This document shows positions 18,701 to 27,373 of a stretch of DNA of 64,000 bases, piece after piece. The translations under genes were made by a program, and so were the position numbers. Source of the DNA: CBDCWO01 sp965223405 (GTDB lineage: Bacteria > Bacteroidota > Bacteroidia > Chitinophagales > Saprospiraceae); assembly GCA_965223405.1 (NCBI GenBank), contig CBDCWO010000006.1:806001-870000 (forward strand), read 5' to 3'. Each line of letters starts with the position of its first letter. Position 1 is the stretch's first letter. The notes below the pieces were generated by a model. That model was not told the DNA's origin. It was given only the letters and a program-made list of their open reading frames with translations, and searched no databases.

Positions 18701-19774
18701 ATGAAAAAATCTGTATTATTATTTGGATTATTTATGTTATTCGGCTGTATGGATAAATCCAGTAATGATAATATTTTTTATCAAAATTGGGAAGATTCAC
18801 CGGTAGAAGGTGCTTTTAAAATGGATGATTGGATAATTTGGGGAGGTTCTGTTATAAAAGCCGATGATGGGAAGTATTATATGTTTGCAAGCAGGTGGCC
18901 GCAAAAGCTATCTATGAGCGCATGGATAACCAATTCGGAGATCGTATTAGCTGTTTCCAATACACCAAAAGGACCTTATAAGTTTAAACAGGTAATTTTG
19001 CCATCCAGAGGGAAAGAATATTGGGATGGTATGGCTACACACAATCCCAATATCCAGTATCATGATGGAAAGTATATACTTTTTTATACCGGGGCGACTT
19101 ATAACTTTAAGCAACCAATTGATACGATACCCTCACGTAAGTTTTACGAAACAGCATGGAACAACAAGCGTATAGGTATAGCTGTTGCTGATTCACCTAC
19201 GGGTCCATGGAAACGAATGGACCAAGCGATAATGGAGCCTCGAAAACATAGGTGGGATGGTGCAATAATCAGTAATCCGGCGCCGGTTGTCCATAAAGAT
19301 GGCAGTGTTTTATTGATTTATAAAAGTGCTCCGGTGCCTTATCCTGAGCGCAATAAAAATCGAAAGATGAGATTTGGGGTTTTAACGGCAGGTCACTATT
19401 TGGGAGAATATAAACGCATGGGAGCAAACAATCAGATCAGAATAAAACCAATTGACACAGATGTTGAAGATCCTTACATTTGGCATGATGGTACTAAATA
19501 CTTTATGCTAGCTAAATGTATGAACAAATCAATAACTGGTGAAAGTGGGGCCGGATTTATTGCATTTTCGCAGGATGGAATGGAATGGAAAACTCCTGAG
19601 AACCCATCAGCCTATGGAAAAACCCTTCATTTGTCGGATGGAACCAAAGAGAAAATGAAAAAATTAGAACGCCCACAAGTATTAATAGAGAATGGAAAGC
19701 CAACACATGTATTTTTTGCATGTACGAATTCCAAATCTGAAATTTTTAATATGGTTAGACCATTGAAGAAATAA
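18701..19774 (+). CDS. GH43-like five-bladed propeller glycosidase, lipoprotein
   Basis: A 357-residue protein with a short leader ending LFGCMD (lipobox). It has the five-bladed beta-propeller pattern of clan GH-F and related families: an N-terminal WGGSVIKADDGKYYMFASRW blade, ATHNPNIQYHDGKYILFYTG, ISNPAPVVHKDGSVLLIYK with PTGPWKRM, and TDVEDPYIWHDGTKYFML with the acidic E-D-P-Y motif. Members hydrolyse arabinosides, xylosides or galactosides; the exact family and substrate are uncertain. A clear AAGGAG lies 10 bases before the ATG. It is probably periplasmic or surface-anchored. It precedes the IS91-type element, which separates it from the second GH92. Confidence 0.8.
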   Translation: MKKSVLLFGLFMLFGCMDKSSNDNIFYQNWEDSPVEGAFKMDDWIIWGGSVIKADDGKYYMFASRWPQKLSMSAWITNSEIVLAVSNTPKGPYKFKQVILPSRGKEYWDGMATHNPNIQYHDGKYILFYTGATYNFKQPIDTIPSRKFYETAWNNKRIGIAVADSPTGPWKRMDQAIMEPRKHRWDGAIISNPAPVVHKDGSVLLIYKSAPVPYPERNKNRKMRFGVLTAGHYLGEYKRMGANNQIRIKPIDTDVEDPYIWHDGTKYFMLAKCMNKSITGESGAGFIAFSQDGMEWKTPENPSAYGKTLHLSDGTKEKMKKLERPQVLIENGKPTHVFFACTNSKSEIFNMVRPLKK

Positions 19775-19793
19775 AACTACTGGTAATAAATAA

Positions 19794-19829
19794 GGATTCA
19801 AGCGGTCGGCACGACCGAGCTTTGAATCC
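19794..19829. repeat. Imperfect hairpin, possible IS91 oriIS end
   Basis: Left arm 19794-19808 pairs with 19812-19829 around a 3-base loop; the core CGGTC-GGCA-CGACCG is strong, and the outer GGATTCAA/TTTGAATCC arms continue with a three-base bulge. It lies 230-265 bases past the transposase stop, about where IS91-type elements carry oriIS. Read in the transposase direction, the core hairpin is followed by CTTG, the complement of a known IS91 target tetranucleotide. It could also act as a terminator for the gene ending at 19774, but no T run follows. Confidence 0.5.
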
Positions 19830-20058
19830 CGTGTTGGACGAAAATGCTGAACCCCAAACCTAGGAGAAAGCAATGTTTAAACTGAATTGAATAATCCTGA
19901 GAATCAACTAAGATTTACAACCATCGAGTATTACTAAATAGAGAAAGAACGAATAATCTTTGATTTGGTCTATCAAACAACAGAATGTGAGATTTTAGCT
20001 TAGCAAAAATTACTGGTTGACATAAGTATCTTAAACTATGTACTGGCATAGTTACTTT

Positions 20059-21189
20059 TTAGGATATTAAAGAAAGAATTGGATTTAAATTAAGAGAATT
20101 GGGGGGTCCACGGTTGGGATTAATTTTAGCGACGAGAATAAGTTTTCCATTTTTGCAATAAGGACACTGATCGATTAATAGTCCTTTTTGATCCCAGAGC
20201 TGTTTCCATGACATGGTTTGTTTGGGGACTTCTGGAAATAACTTATTTTTCCAATGACTGCTAAGGATACCAAAATGGCGTATTCTAAAGAACCGTTTAG
20301 GCAATATGTGTAATGTTAAACGTCGCACAAATTCCCAAGCACTCAAGGGCATTAAATTGACTTGATTAGCATGACGATAATCCGTGTACCTAAAAGTTAC
20401 AGAGTCCTCATCATATGTAGTAATCCTGTGATTGGTAATAGCAGTTTTATGAGTATATCTGGCCAAATATTGAATTACACCTTTTGCTCCACCAAAAGGA
20501 GGTTTGGCATAGACAACCCATGGTTTTGCATACAGTTTGGCATGGAGATCTGAGATATATTCCATTCCACTAGCTACCAGGAATTTTTTCAGTTCCTTTA
20601 CAAACTTAGCTCTGAATACCAAGCTCAAGGCTTTGACCGGGAATAAAAACTTACCATTGCCATTGGCCTCTTTCCATTTTCCATTAAAGGTTACACCACC
20701 ACCGGGGACAATGCAGTGCAAATGTGGATGATAACTTAAATTGGAACCCCAAGTATGAAGTACAATTGTAGTCCCAATTTGAGCACCCAGATATTTGTTA
20801 TTCCACCCAAATTCATCCAATGTACACCAAGCACACCGCAACAACATAGCATACATCTGAGCTTTGTATGCCAGAAATAGCTCATTCAAGGCATGAGGTA
20901 AGGTGAATACCACGTGATAATATTTGGTCGGTAACAGCTGTGCTTCTCGAGCAGCTATCCATTCCTCTTTCTGAGTATTTTGGCAAACCGGGCAGTGTCT
21001 GTTGCGACAAGAGTTGTATCGCATATGCAGCTTACTGCACTTGTCGCACTTGTATAAATGTCCACCTAATGATGGTGTACGACACCTCCTTATGGCATTC
21101 AAACACCTTATCTCATACTTGTTGCAACGCTCAAGTATCTTGTTCCATTGGCCGTTTATTATATCGGCAATGGCGTTAATATGTGCCAT
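20059..21189 (-). CDS. IS91 family (HUH) transposase
   Basis: A 376-residue rolling-circle transposase. The N-terminus has a zinc-binding cluster (CDKCSKLH...CRNRHCPVCQ, about residues 48-75). The HUH metal motif is in SYHPHLHCIVPGG (about 160). Downstream Tyr residues in YLARYTHKTAI (about 248) are candidates for the nicking tyrosine. The length and order fit IS91/IS801 family TnpA. It appears intact, with no internal stop. It follows the recombinase gene with a 3-base gap. Confidence 0.93.
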   Translation of the reverse strand: MAHINAIADIINGQWNKILERCNKYEIRCLNAIRRCRTPSLGGHLYKCDKCSKLHMRYNSCRNRHCPVCQNTQKEEWIAAREAQLLPTKYYHVVFTLPHALNELFLAYKAQMYAMLLRCAWCTLDEFGWNNKYLGAQIGTTIVLHTWGSNLSYHPHLHCIVPGGGVTFNGKWKEANGNGKFLFPVKALSLVFRAKFVKELKKFLVASGMEYISDLHAKLYAKPWVVYAKPPFGGAKGVIQYLARYTHKTAITNHRITTYDEDSVTFRYTDYRHANQVNLMPLSAWEFVRRLTLHILPKRFFRIRHFGILSSHWKNKLFPEVPKQTMSWKQLWDQKGLLIDQCPYCKNGKLILVAKINPNRGPPNSLNLNPILSLIS

Positions 21190-21192
21190 CTG

Positions 21193-22086
21193 CTATTCGT
21201 CGTAGAGTCGATCAAACGGGCTAAACCGGTCAGTTCCTTTCAATCGCGCCACGTGCAAATAGATTAATGTGGTATTCAAATGAGCATGGCCTAATAATTT
21301 ACTTAATGTATCGACATCCATTCCGTATTCCAGCAAGTGAGTGGCATAGCTATGGCGAAGACTGTGAGCGGTCACATCTTTTTTGATCTGAGATCTCTTA
21401 AGGGTCTCTTTCACTGCCCATTGAACTCCTCGTGGAGATAGCTTAGAACCAATCGATTTGCCATTGAACAAAAAATCCTTAGGTGAATAGGCAACTATGT
21501 ACTTATTCAATCCTCTTGCAATCAGTTTACTCAAAGGCACATATCTGTCTTTGTTGTATTTGGTCTGGCGAATGTGAATGGTCATACGTTGAAAATCAAT
21601 ATCACAAATCTTCAGATTACGCACTTCCATACTCCGTAATCCGGCCGAATATATCAAGCATAACATGACTCGGTGTTTCAGTATTCGACCAGATCGAAAT
21701 AAATGTTTACATTCTTGTGTACTCAATACAACAGGTAAATTATTCTGCCTCTTCAGGCTTGGCAATCTAATGGCACGATCCTCTAAATCATAAATCCGAA
21801 ATAAGAATCGTAAGCCATAAACGGTATGCTTAAAGTAACTCTTAGAAGGAGAGTCTCCCCGGACTAAACTTTGTAAATATCCATTGATTTGTTCCTCCTC
21901 TAATTTGATTGGAATACAATGGAAGTGTAAACTGATCTTTGCGATACATCTTCCATAATTGGTCAAAGTACTTTGGGAAAGACCTCCTAACATAACTTTT
22001 TGCTCTAGTTGAGCATACATTGTTTGAAAATCTTTAACTTCATTTTTGGCACGATCAATAATAGTGCCTTTTTTTGAATTTTCCAT
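21193..22086 (-). CDS. Tyrosine-type recombinase/integrase of the IS91-type element
   Basis: A 297-residue XerD-like recombinase. An N-terminal SAM-like core-binding domain spans about residues 20-105. The catalytic domain carries the first Arg in YSAGLRSMEVRNL, a Lys in RQTKYNKDRYVPL, the HxxR box in AHSLRHSYATHLL, and the nucleophilic Tyr after GHAHLNTTLIYLHV. All catalytic residues are present. In Bacteroidota IS91-like units such a recombinase is often encoded just before the HUH transposase, as here, and probably resolves or assists transposition. Confidence 0.9.
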   Translation of the reverse strand: MENSKKGTIIDRAKNEVKDFQTMYAQLEQKVMLGGLSQSTLTNYGRCIAKISLHFHCIPIKLEEEQINGYLQSLVRGDSPSKSYFKHTVYGLRFLFRIYDLEDRAIRLPSLKRQNNLPVVLSTQECKHLFRSGRILKHRVMLCLIYSAGLRSMEVRNLKICDIDFQRMTIHIRQTKYNKDRYVPLSKLIARGLNKYIVAYSPKDFLFNGKSIGSKLSPRGVQWAVKETLKRSQIKKDVTAHSLRHSYATHLLEYGMDVDTLSKLLGHAHLNTTLIYLHVARLKGTDRFSPFDRLYDE

Positions 22087-22318
22087 AAGTCTATTATTTG
22101 ATTATTTAATTCTTTAGAATTATGGAATTTTTTTGAAAATGTAAAGACCATCGCTGAAAGCGATTTAGTTCAACATTTTGTATATGTATTCAGGGTAAAC
22201 GCCAGATTTCATGTTCCGTAACTCACGCCCAAACTGAATAGCGGTTTAACAGGAAAGTACCACTCAATCTGGTACTATTCATACAATTTACAGTTACAAA
22301 ACATTATCTAAATTGATT

Positions 22319-25300
22319 ATGAAGTCAAGATATCAGGCATTCAAAATGATTGTTCCAATGTTGCAATTCATATTATGTAACATCCCTTTTTCAGAGGTTC
22401 AGGCACAAACCACTGATTCGAAAATAATTTGGCAAATAGGAGAAATTAATAATTCAGCATCCGAATTTGCTCTAACTCCCGAAGCTTTTAGCGACTTTGT
22501 TTCCGAAGGTTTTGGAGGGAAAGACAGGTACTATGTTGTAAATAAGTCTACCCCATCAAAAGACTGGCCCTATGTGCTACCAGGCCCCATAGACCATTTT
22601 GGCGGTTATGGATATTGGGCAGGATTAGCATTGCACCAGTTGCCAATTTATTTTGAATTAGATAATTTAAGTACTAAAGACTCCTGCACACTATTTATCA
22701 ACATCTTAAATGTAGGCAGTGAAAATCCGCCATTATTTCGCACCATCATTAATGGAAAGGCTTATGACAATCAGTTGCAAGCTGGAGAATTTATCAAAAC
22801 CCCAAAAACCTCATGGGGAAATCCTCAAATTATTTCGATTTCTTTTTCGGTTATGGAGCTAAAAAAAGGTATTAACGAGATACTATTTCAGAATATGACT
22901 GGCAGTTGGGTTGTATTTGATGCAATTATAATGAAAGGGCCGAAGGAGCTAAACCTTGTAAACCCTGGGAATACAATTTTGAAATCGGTAAAATTTGCCA
23001 ATTTCGAAACAATTAAGGGTTCTGAAAGAATTCAACCTTTGTTGATTGAAATAAGACAACATAAAAAACATGCTACAATTAAAGTTATTGTTGACGGATT
23101 TGAAGTTTCCAAAAACCTAGAACCCGGACACAGTATATTAGAGTTCGATTTTCAGGCGGTAAATAAACACAAAGAATCACAAGTTCAAATCTTTGTCGAT
23201 GGAAAACTCCGATTCAAAGAACGAAGGCGGCGTTTTCCATCAAAAGAGATTAATTATGCTGACTATGTTGACCAATTTATGGGAACTAGCGGCTCTCGTT
23301 GGATGATTACACCCGGACCAAGGCATCCAATGCCCATGGTTCAACTTTGTCCAAATAATGAAAATACGGTATGGAAAGCAGGTTATGAATATCAAATCGA
23401 AAACATATCAGGGTTCAATCATACCCAGGAATGGACGATGTCCGGATTTTTAATGATGCCAACAGTAGGAGTTTTACAGACGAAACCAGGGCCGTCGCAT
23501 AATCCTGATCTGGGTTATCGTTCTCAAATTAACAAACAAACAGAAAAAGCGGAAATAGGGAAATACAGTGTGGATTTGATTGATTACAATATACATGTAG
23601 ACCTGACAAGTACTACCCGGGCAGGTTTTCAAAGATATGTTTTTCCTCAATCTGACGCTTCACGAATATTAATTGATGCTTTTCCTGATGCTGAATACGC
23701 TTATCAGAATGTAGAAACTGTAATTACGCGGATTGGTAATCAAAAGGTTGAGGGCCATGTTCACCATATTTGCAATAAAACAGGATATGTCCTTACTCAA
23801 GACTATAAACTATATTTTGTGTTGGAGTTTAATAAACCTTTCATAAATATGGGTGGGTGGACAGACAAGGTAAAAGAATTTGAAAAATTAAACCATGGAC
23901 TAAATTATGGGTCTGTGATTAGTGATATTGATGAAATAAGAGGTTCTGGACATACTGGCGCTTTTATAAACTTCAATACACGAGAAAATGACACCATTTT
24001 AGTAAGAAGTTCTATTTCCATGGTAAGTACCAAAAATGCCTGGCTGAACTTAGAAAAGGAAATTTCAGAACCTTTTGACTGGAATTTTGAACAAGTTGTT
24101 CAAAACCAAAAAAGTGTTTGGAATGACTATTTGGGTAGAATTGAGATAGAGACAGACGATTATTTACAAAAGATTAAGTTTTATACCAACCTTTATCGTG
24201 CCCTATCGGGAAGAGTTGCTTGGGGTGATGTAAATGGTGAATGGGTAGATATGAATGAAGAAATACAAACCTTTGAAGACCCCAATCAAAGGTTGTGTTC
24301 CGGAGAATTCTGGAACACGTTCTGGAATGTGCAACAACTAAATCAACTGGTAGCTCCGGAGTTTGCTTCTATGCAGGTGAAAAGTTTAATCGAGTTCTAC
24401 AATAAGGGAGGCTGGCTTTCAAAAGGCATTTTTGGAGGAGAGTATACCAGTGTGATGGTTGCTGAACATGGCATCCCGTGGATTGTTGGTGCCTGGAATT
24501 CAGGCATTCGGGATTTTGATTTATATCAAGCTTATGAGGCAATGTATCACGCACAAACAACGCCTCCTCTTGAATCCCATTCCGGAGGAAGTCGAGTAGG
24601 AAACGAAAGTCTTATATCGTACATAAAGTATGGTTTTGTCCCTTTAGGAGATAATATCTATCAAAGCTATGTTTCAAATACACTTGAATATGCGTTTGAC
24701 GACTGGTGTCTTGCACAGGCTGCAAAATTGCTCCAAAAAAATGACGACTATACGCAGTTTATGATTCGTTCTGAAAACTGGCGCAATATTTTTGACCCGG
24801 AAAGTGGCTTTATGCGACCAAAAAATACTGATGGCGTTTGGCATAAGCCATTTAGTCCCTATCGGTCACCGGGATTTGTTGAAGGAAATTCCTGGCAATT
24901 TAGTTGGTTTGTTCCACATGACGTGGATGGGTTGGTTGCTGCGATTGGCAAGGATCGTTTCATCACAAGGTTGGATAGTGCGATGCATCGATCCCAAAAA
25001 GTAAATTTTAATGCGCTTGGTGATAATTTTTCAAAATATCCCATAAATCACGGGAACCAACCCAATATGCAATCATGCTATCTGTTTAACCATGCAGGGG
25101 CACCATGGCTAACGCAAAAGTGGGCACGAGCAATTCAAGAAAAATACTACGGGACAGGTCCTCGTGACGCCTATCCGGGTGATGAAGACCAGGGACAAAT
25201 GAGCGCCTGGTATGTGATGAGTGCCATTGGACTGTTTCAGATGGATGGTGGGGCCTCAGAAACTCCTCATTATGAACTTGGAAGTCCCAGGATTGAGAAG

Positions 25301-25516
25301 ATAATCATACACCTTAGTGATAAATATTTTGGGGGGAAAACCTTTACGATAGTAGCCAAAAACGCATCACGTGAAAATAAATATATCCATTCCGCTATTT
25401 TGAATAATAATAAGCTAAGCTCATGGAGATTCCCTCAAGTAGAATTAATCAAGGGAGGCGAGTTGATTCTTGAAATGAAAAGTACTCCGAATAAAACAGT
25501 ACTAAATGAACAATAG
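22319..25516 (+). CDS. GH92 family glycosidase with N-terminal accessory domain
   Basis: A protein of 1065 residues from the ATG at 22319; an in-frame TTG at 22313 is less likely. A signal peptide ends near VQAQ. Residues about 30-215 form an extra domain (WQIGEINNSASEFAL to VVFDAIIMKGP) that resembles the C-terminal carbohydrate-binding module of PL4 rhamnogalacturonan lyases. The GH92 part begins at YVDQFMGTSGSR and has NTLEYAFDDWCLAQAA (about 787), HGNQPNMQ (about 911) and GDEDQGQMSAWYVMSAIG (about 954). The usual GNEPxHH is GNQPNMQ here, marking a divergent GH92 subfamily with perhaps different linkage specificity. It lies just beyond the IS91-type element and is more AT-rich than core genes. 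Confidence 0.88.
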   Translation: MKSRYQAFKMIVPMLQFILCNIPFSEVQAQTTDSKIIWQIGEINNSASEFALTPEAFSDFVSEGFGGKDRYYVVNKSTPSKDWPYVLPGPIDHFGGYGYWAGLALHQLPIYFELDNLSTKDSCTLFINILNVGSENPPLFRTIINGKAYDNQLQAGEFIKTPKTSWGNPQIISISFSVMELKKGINEILFQNMTGSWVVFDAIIMKGPKELNLVNPGNTILKSVKFANFETIKGSERIQPLLIEIRQHKKHATIKVIVDGFEVSKNLEPGHSILEFDFQAVNKHKESQVQIFVDGKLRFKERRRRFPSKEINYADYVDQFMGTSGSRWMITPGPRHPMPMVQLCPNNENTVWKAGYEYQIENISGFNHTQEWTMSGFLMMPTVGVLQTKPGPSHNPDLGYRSQINKQTEKAEIGKYSVDLIDYNIHVDLTSTTRAGFQRYVFPQSDASRILIDAFPDAEYAYQNVETVITRIGNQKVEGHVHHICNKTGYVLTQDYKLYFVLEFNKPFINMGGWTDKVKEFEKLNHGLNYGSVISDIDEIRGSGHTGAFINFNTRENDTILVRSSISMVSTKNAWLNLEKEISEPFDWNFEQVVQNQKSVWNDYLGRIEIETDDYLQKIKFYTNLYRALSGRVAWGDVNGEWVDMNEEIQTFEDPNQRLCSGEFWNTFWNVQQLNQLVAPEFASMQVKSLIEFYNKGGWLSKGIFGGEYTSVMVAEHGIPWIVGAWNSGIRDFDLYQAYEAMYHAQTTPPLESHSGGSRVGNESLISYIKYGFVPLGDNIYQSYVSNTLEYAFDDWCLAQAAKLLQKNDDYTQFMIRSENWRNIFDPESGFMRPKNTDGVWHKPFSPYRSPGFVEGNSWQFSWFVPHDVDGLVAAIGKDRFITRLDSAMHRSQKVNFNALGDNFSKYPINHGNQPNMQSCYLFNHAGAPWLTQKWARAIQEKYYGTGPRDAYPGDEDQGQMSAWYVMSAIGLFQMDGGASETPHYELGSPRIEKIIIHLSDKYFGGKTFTIVAKNASRENKYIHSAILNNNKLSSWRFPQVELIKGGELILEMKSTPNKTVLNEQ

Positions 25517-25518
25517 TA

Positions 25519-25534
25519 GAAAAAACGTTTTTTC
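25519..25534. terminator. Palindrome after the second GH92 gene
   Basis: A perfect 16-bp palindrome, GAAAAAACGTTTTTTC, starts two bases after the GH92 stop codon. With a T6 run in its second half it may work as a weak bidirectional terminator, though the stem is mostly A-T. Confidence 0.35.
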
Positions 25535-25566
25535 AAATAAATCCAGTAAACTTTGAATAAGTCAAA

Positions 25567-26079
25567 ATGACCAAAAAAAAACTTAAGGATGGGTATGAAT
25601 GGTTAGTGCAATTTGACAAGACCGTGTTACAAAAATATGGAATGGTAAGAGTAATAATTTTGTTATACTTCAAACCATTATCTTTTGAGAAATATAAAAA
25701 TGGATTAATATATAGATTATTAGGTGTGCATAGATTTGGGAGATACTTACCAACTGGCGGAATTAATATTCGGAGATGGACAAAGAAGAAAATGCAATCC
25801 TACACATTAAAGGCATTGTCATTGAATGCGGCCAAGGAATTCAAATATAAATCCTGCTTTTTTGAGACGCTTCATATCCCATTTTTTGTTGTATTGGTAT
25901 GGCGATCACTATGGTGGTACTTTGAAAACGACAATATAAACCTGGCCATTGAACTATTGATTGTCAATGCAATTTTTAACATTTATCCGATCATGCACCA
26001 AAGATATACCAGGTTAAGAATTGATAGACTTATTGCTATAAACCTGAGTTCGACCAATCATTTATTCACAGTAAGCTGA
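25567..26079 (+). CDS. Small integral membrane protein, CrtO-acyltransferase-like
   Basis: A 170-residue protein with one or two hydrophobic helices (IPFFVVLVWRSLWWYF and NLAIELLIVNAIFNIYP). The sequences VHRFGRYLPTGG and NIYPIMHQRYTRLRIDR resemble the NxYPxxxQRYxRxR motif of small membrane proteins related to glycosyl-4,4'-diaponeurosporenoate acyltransferase; this link is tentative. The last 13 codons (from about 26040) lie inside the left arm of the MITE-like inverted repeat, so the native C-terminus has probably been replaced by insertion sequence. Confidence 0.65.
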   Translation: MTKKKLKDGYEWLVQFDKTVLQKYGMVRVIILLYFKPLSFEKYKNGLIYRLLGVHRFGRYLPTGGINIRRWTKKKMQSYTLKALSLNAAKEFKYKSCFFETLHIPFFVVLVWRSLWWYFENDNINLAIELLIVNAIFNIYPIMHQRYTRLRIDRLIAINLSSTNHLFTVS

Positions 26080-26271
26080 TAGTCATATATTTATAAATTC
26101 AAATTAGTTGATCTTTTGATTATTAACTGATTTTTAAGGTTAAAGCCATTGAAACAGCAATCTTTAGCCAATAAAAGCCTTGCAAATAGCGCTGCTATTA
26201 CTGCATTTTTCTTGTCTAAATCTCACTATTTCAATGACTTCTGTGATCAAATCATTAGTCGAACTCAGGTT
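26041..26271. mobile_element. MITE-like element with 31-bp imperfect terminal inverted repeats
   Basis: Bases 26041-26071 and 26241-26271 are inverted repeats matching at 27 of 31 positions, both beginning AACCTGAGTTCGAC when read inward. They enclose 169 bases with no transposase. A 3-bp direct repeat, ATA, flanks the ends (26038-26040 and 26272-26274). The size, terminal repeats, lack of coding capacity and small flanking duplication fit a MITE or the collapsed ends of an IS. The left arm forms the 3' end of the membrane-protein gene at 25567. Confidence 0.65.
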
Positions 26272-26580
26272 ATAAAATCACAAAGAACAAAGATTGACAA
26301 ATCACCTTGACCCTAACACCAATCTACTCTATGCCCTACCCCGCTTATCTCAGCCTCAGTTATGCCTGTACAGTCCGCAACAGAGCATTCATGACCAATC
26401 ACTACTGTAATTACTAAAACGCGATTACAATCAGGCCATTTATTAATACCTATTCAATCGATTAGTTGTCGAAATTAGCAGTAGCAGTTTTGTTGAAATC
26501 TTTAGAACCTGGTCAATTCTGTCCACTTCTGGCTTATGAAATACACCACTTTTTGAAACACTTCCTATATCAAAATTAAC
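26272..26580. other. Gene-free stretch between the MITE-like element and the plsC pair
   Basis: About 300 bases with no credible ORF on either strand. It contains no obvious repeats and leads into the promoter at 26552-26588. Confidence 0.5.
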
Positions 26581-26588
26581 TACCTTTG
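26552..26588 (+). promoter_or_regulatory. Bacteroidota-type promoter for the tandem acyltransferases
   Basis: A TACCTTTG box at 26581-26588 matches the TAnnTTTG -7 element of Bacteroidota, with TTTG at 26552-26555 in roughly the -33 position (spacing 25, slightly long). Transcription would begin near 26595, upstream of both candidate starts of the first acyltransferase. Confidence 0.45.
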
Positions 26589-26638
26589 GAATTGAGTAAA
26601 TTGATGCAGTATTGCGGGTGGTTAGGGCATATACCAGA

Positions 26639-27373
26639 ATGTTTTTATTGGCACTCACGATGGTTTTCTATCTATTATTGATAATAGGCAGACAACTGTT
26701 GATGGGAAAGAATCAGGCATTTGCTTTCCGGATTAGAAGAAAATGGATCAAACTGGCTTGTAAAATTCTATCGCTGGAAATTGAAATCCAGGGATCTCTT
26801 CCTAGTGAAACGGGATTAATCATTAGCAATCATCGTTCGATGATCGATCCGGTAGTTATTTTGTCTTATGTCTACGCGGTCCCATTGGGAAAGGCAGAAA
26901 TCTCAGATTATCCATTGATAGGCAATGCAGCCAAGGCCACCGGTATCATATTTGTTGATCGAGAAGACCGCAAAAGTCGAACCGGAGTCCGAAAGACTCT
27001 GGAAAAGACATTAAAAAGAAATATCAGCGTCCTGGTATTTCCTGAAGGAACCACTGGCACGCAACCTTTAACCAAAACATTCAAAAAAGGTTCCTTTGAA
27101 ATAGCTTCAAAGTTACACCTACCAGTCTTCCCGGTTGCCATTGATTATGAAGACTACGATAATTTATGGAAGGAGGGAGATTCACTCATGAAACATTATA
27201 TAAAATCATTTGGAAAATCCTCAAGCAAGGCTTATCTTTTTATCGGATCCCCCATTAAATCACCAAACTCCTGGACACTTCTTAGAGACACTCAGGCATG
27301 GATCGATCAGAGTTTGATTGAAAAAGAAAAGAGTTGGAATCTACAAACCCGGGTACATGCAGACAAAAATTAA
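26639..27373 (+). CDS. PlsC-type 1-acyl-glycerol-3-phosphate acyltransferase (first of tandem pair)
   Basis: A protein of about 244 residues from the ATG at 26639; the frame is open to a TTG at 26612, which would add nine residues. After an N-terminal membrane helix (LLALTMVFYLLLII) comes the acyltransferase domain: the NHRSMIDPV catalytic motif (NHx4D), the GIIFVDRED block, and FPEGTTG, which binds the phosphate of the acceptor. It should acylate lysophosphatidic acid or a related lipid (ornithine lipid, for example) at the inner membrane. Its 3' end overlaps the second acyltransferase by 17 bases. Confidence 0.88.
   Translation: MFLLALTMVFYLLLIIGRQLLMGKNQAFAFRIRRKWIKLACKILSLEIEIQGSLPSETGLIISNHRSMIDPVVILSYVYAVPLGKAEISDYPLIGNAAKATGIIFVDREDRKSRTGVRKTLEKTLKRNISVLVFPEGTTGTQPLTKTFKKGSFEIASKLHLPVFPVAIDYEDYDNLWKEGDSLMKHYIKSFGKSSSKAYLFIGSPIKSPNSWTLLRDTQAWIDQSLIEKEKSWNLQTRVHADKN

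Larger units (their letters stand above)
19794..22260 (-). mobile_element. IS91-type element with tyrosine recombinase and HUH transposase
   Basis: A two-gene mobile unit on the minus strand: a tyrosine recombinase (22086-21193) followed three bases later by a Y2/HUH-type IS91 transposase (21189-20059). The boundaries given are estimates: the left end is set at the hairpin 19794-19829, and the right end near a stem AGTACC/GGTACT at about 22256-22275. IS91 elements move by rolling-circle replication, lack terminal inverted repeats and make no target duplication, so the ends cannot be fixed from one copy. The element sits between two glycoside-hydrolase genes. Confidence 0.7.
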
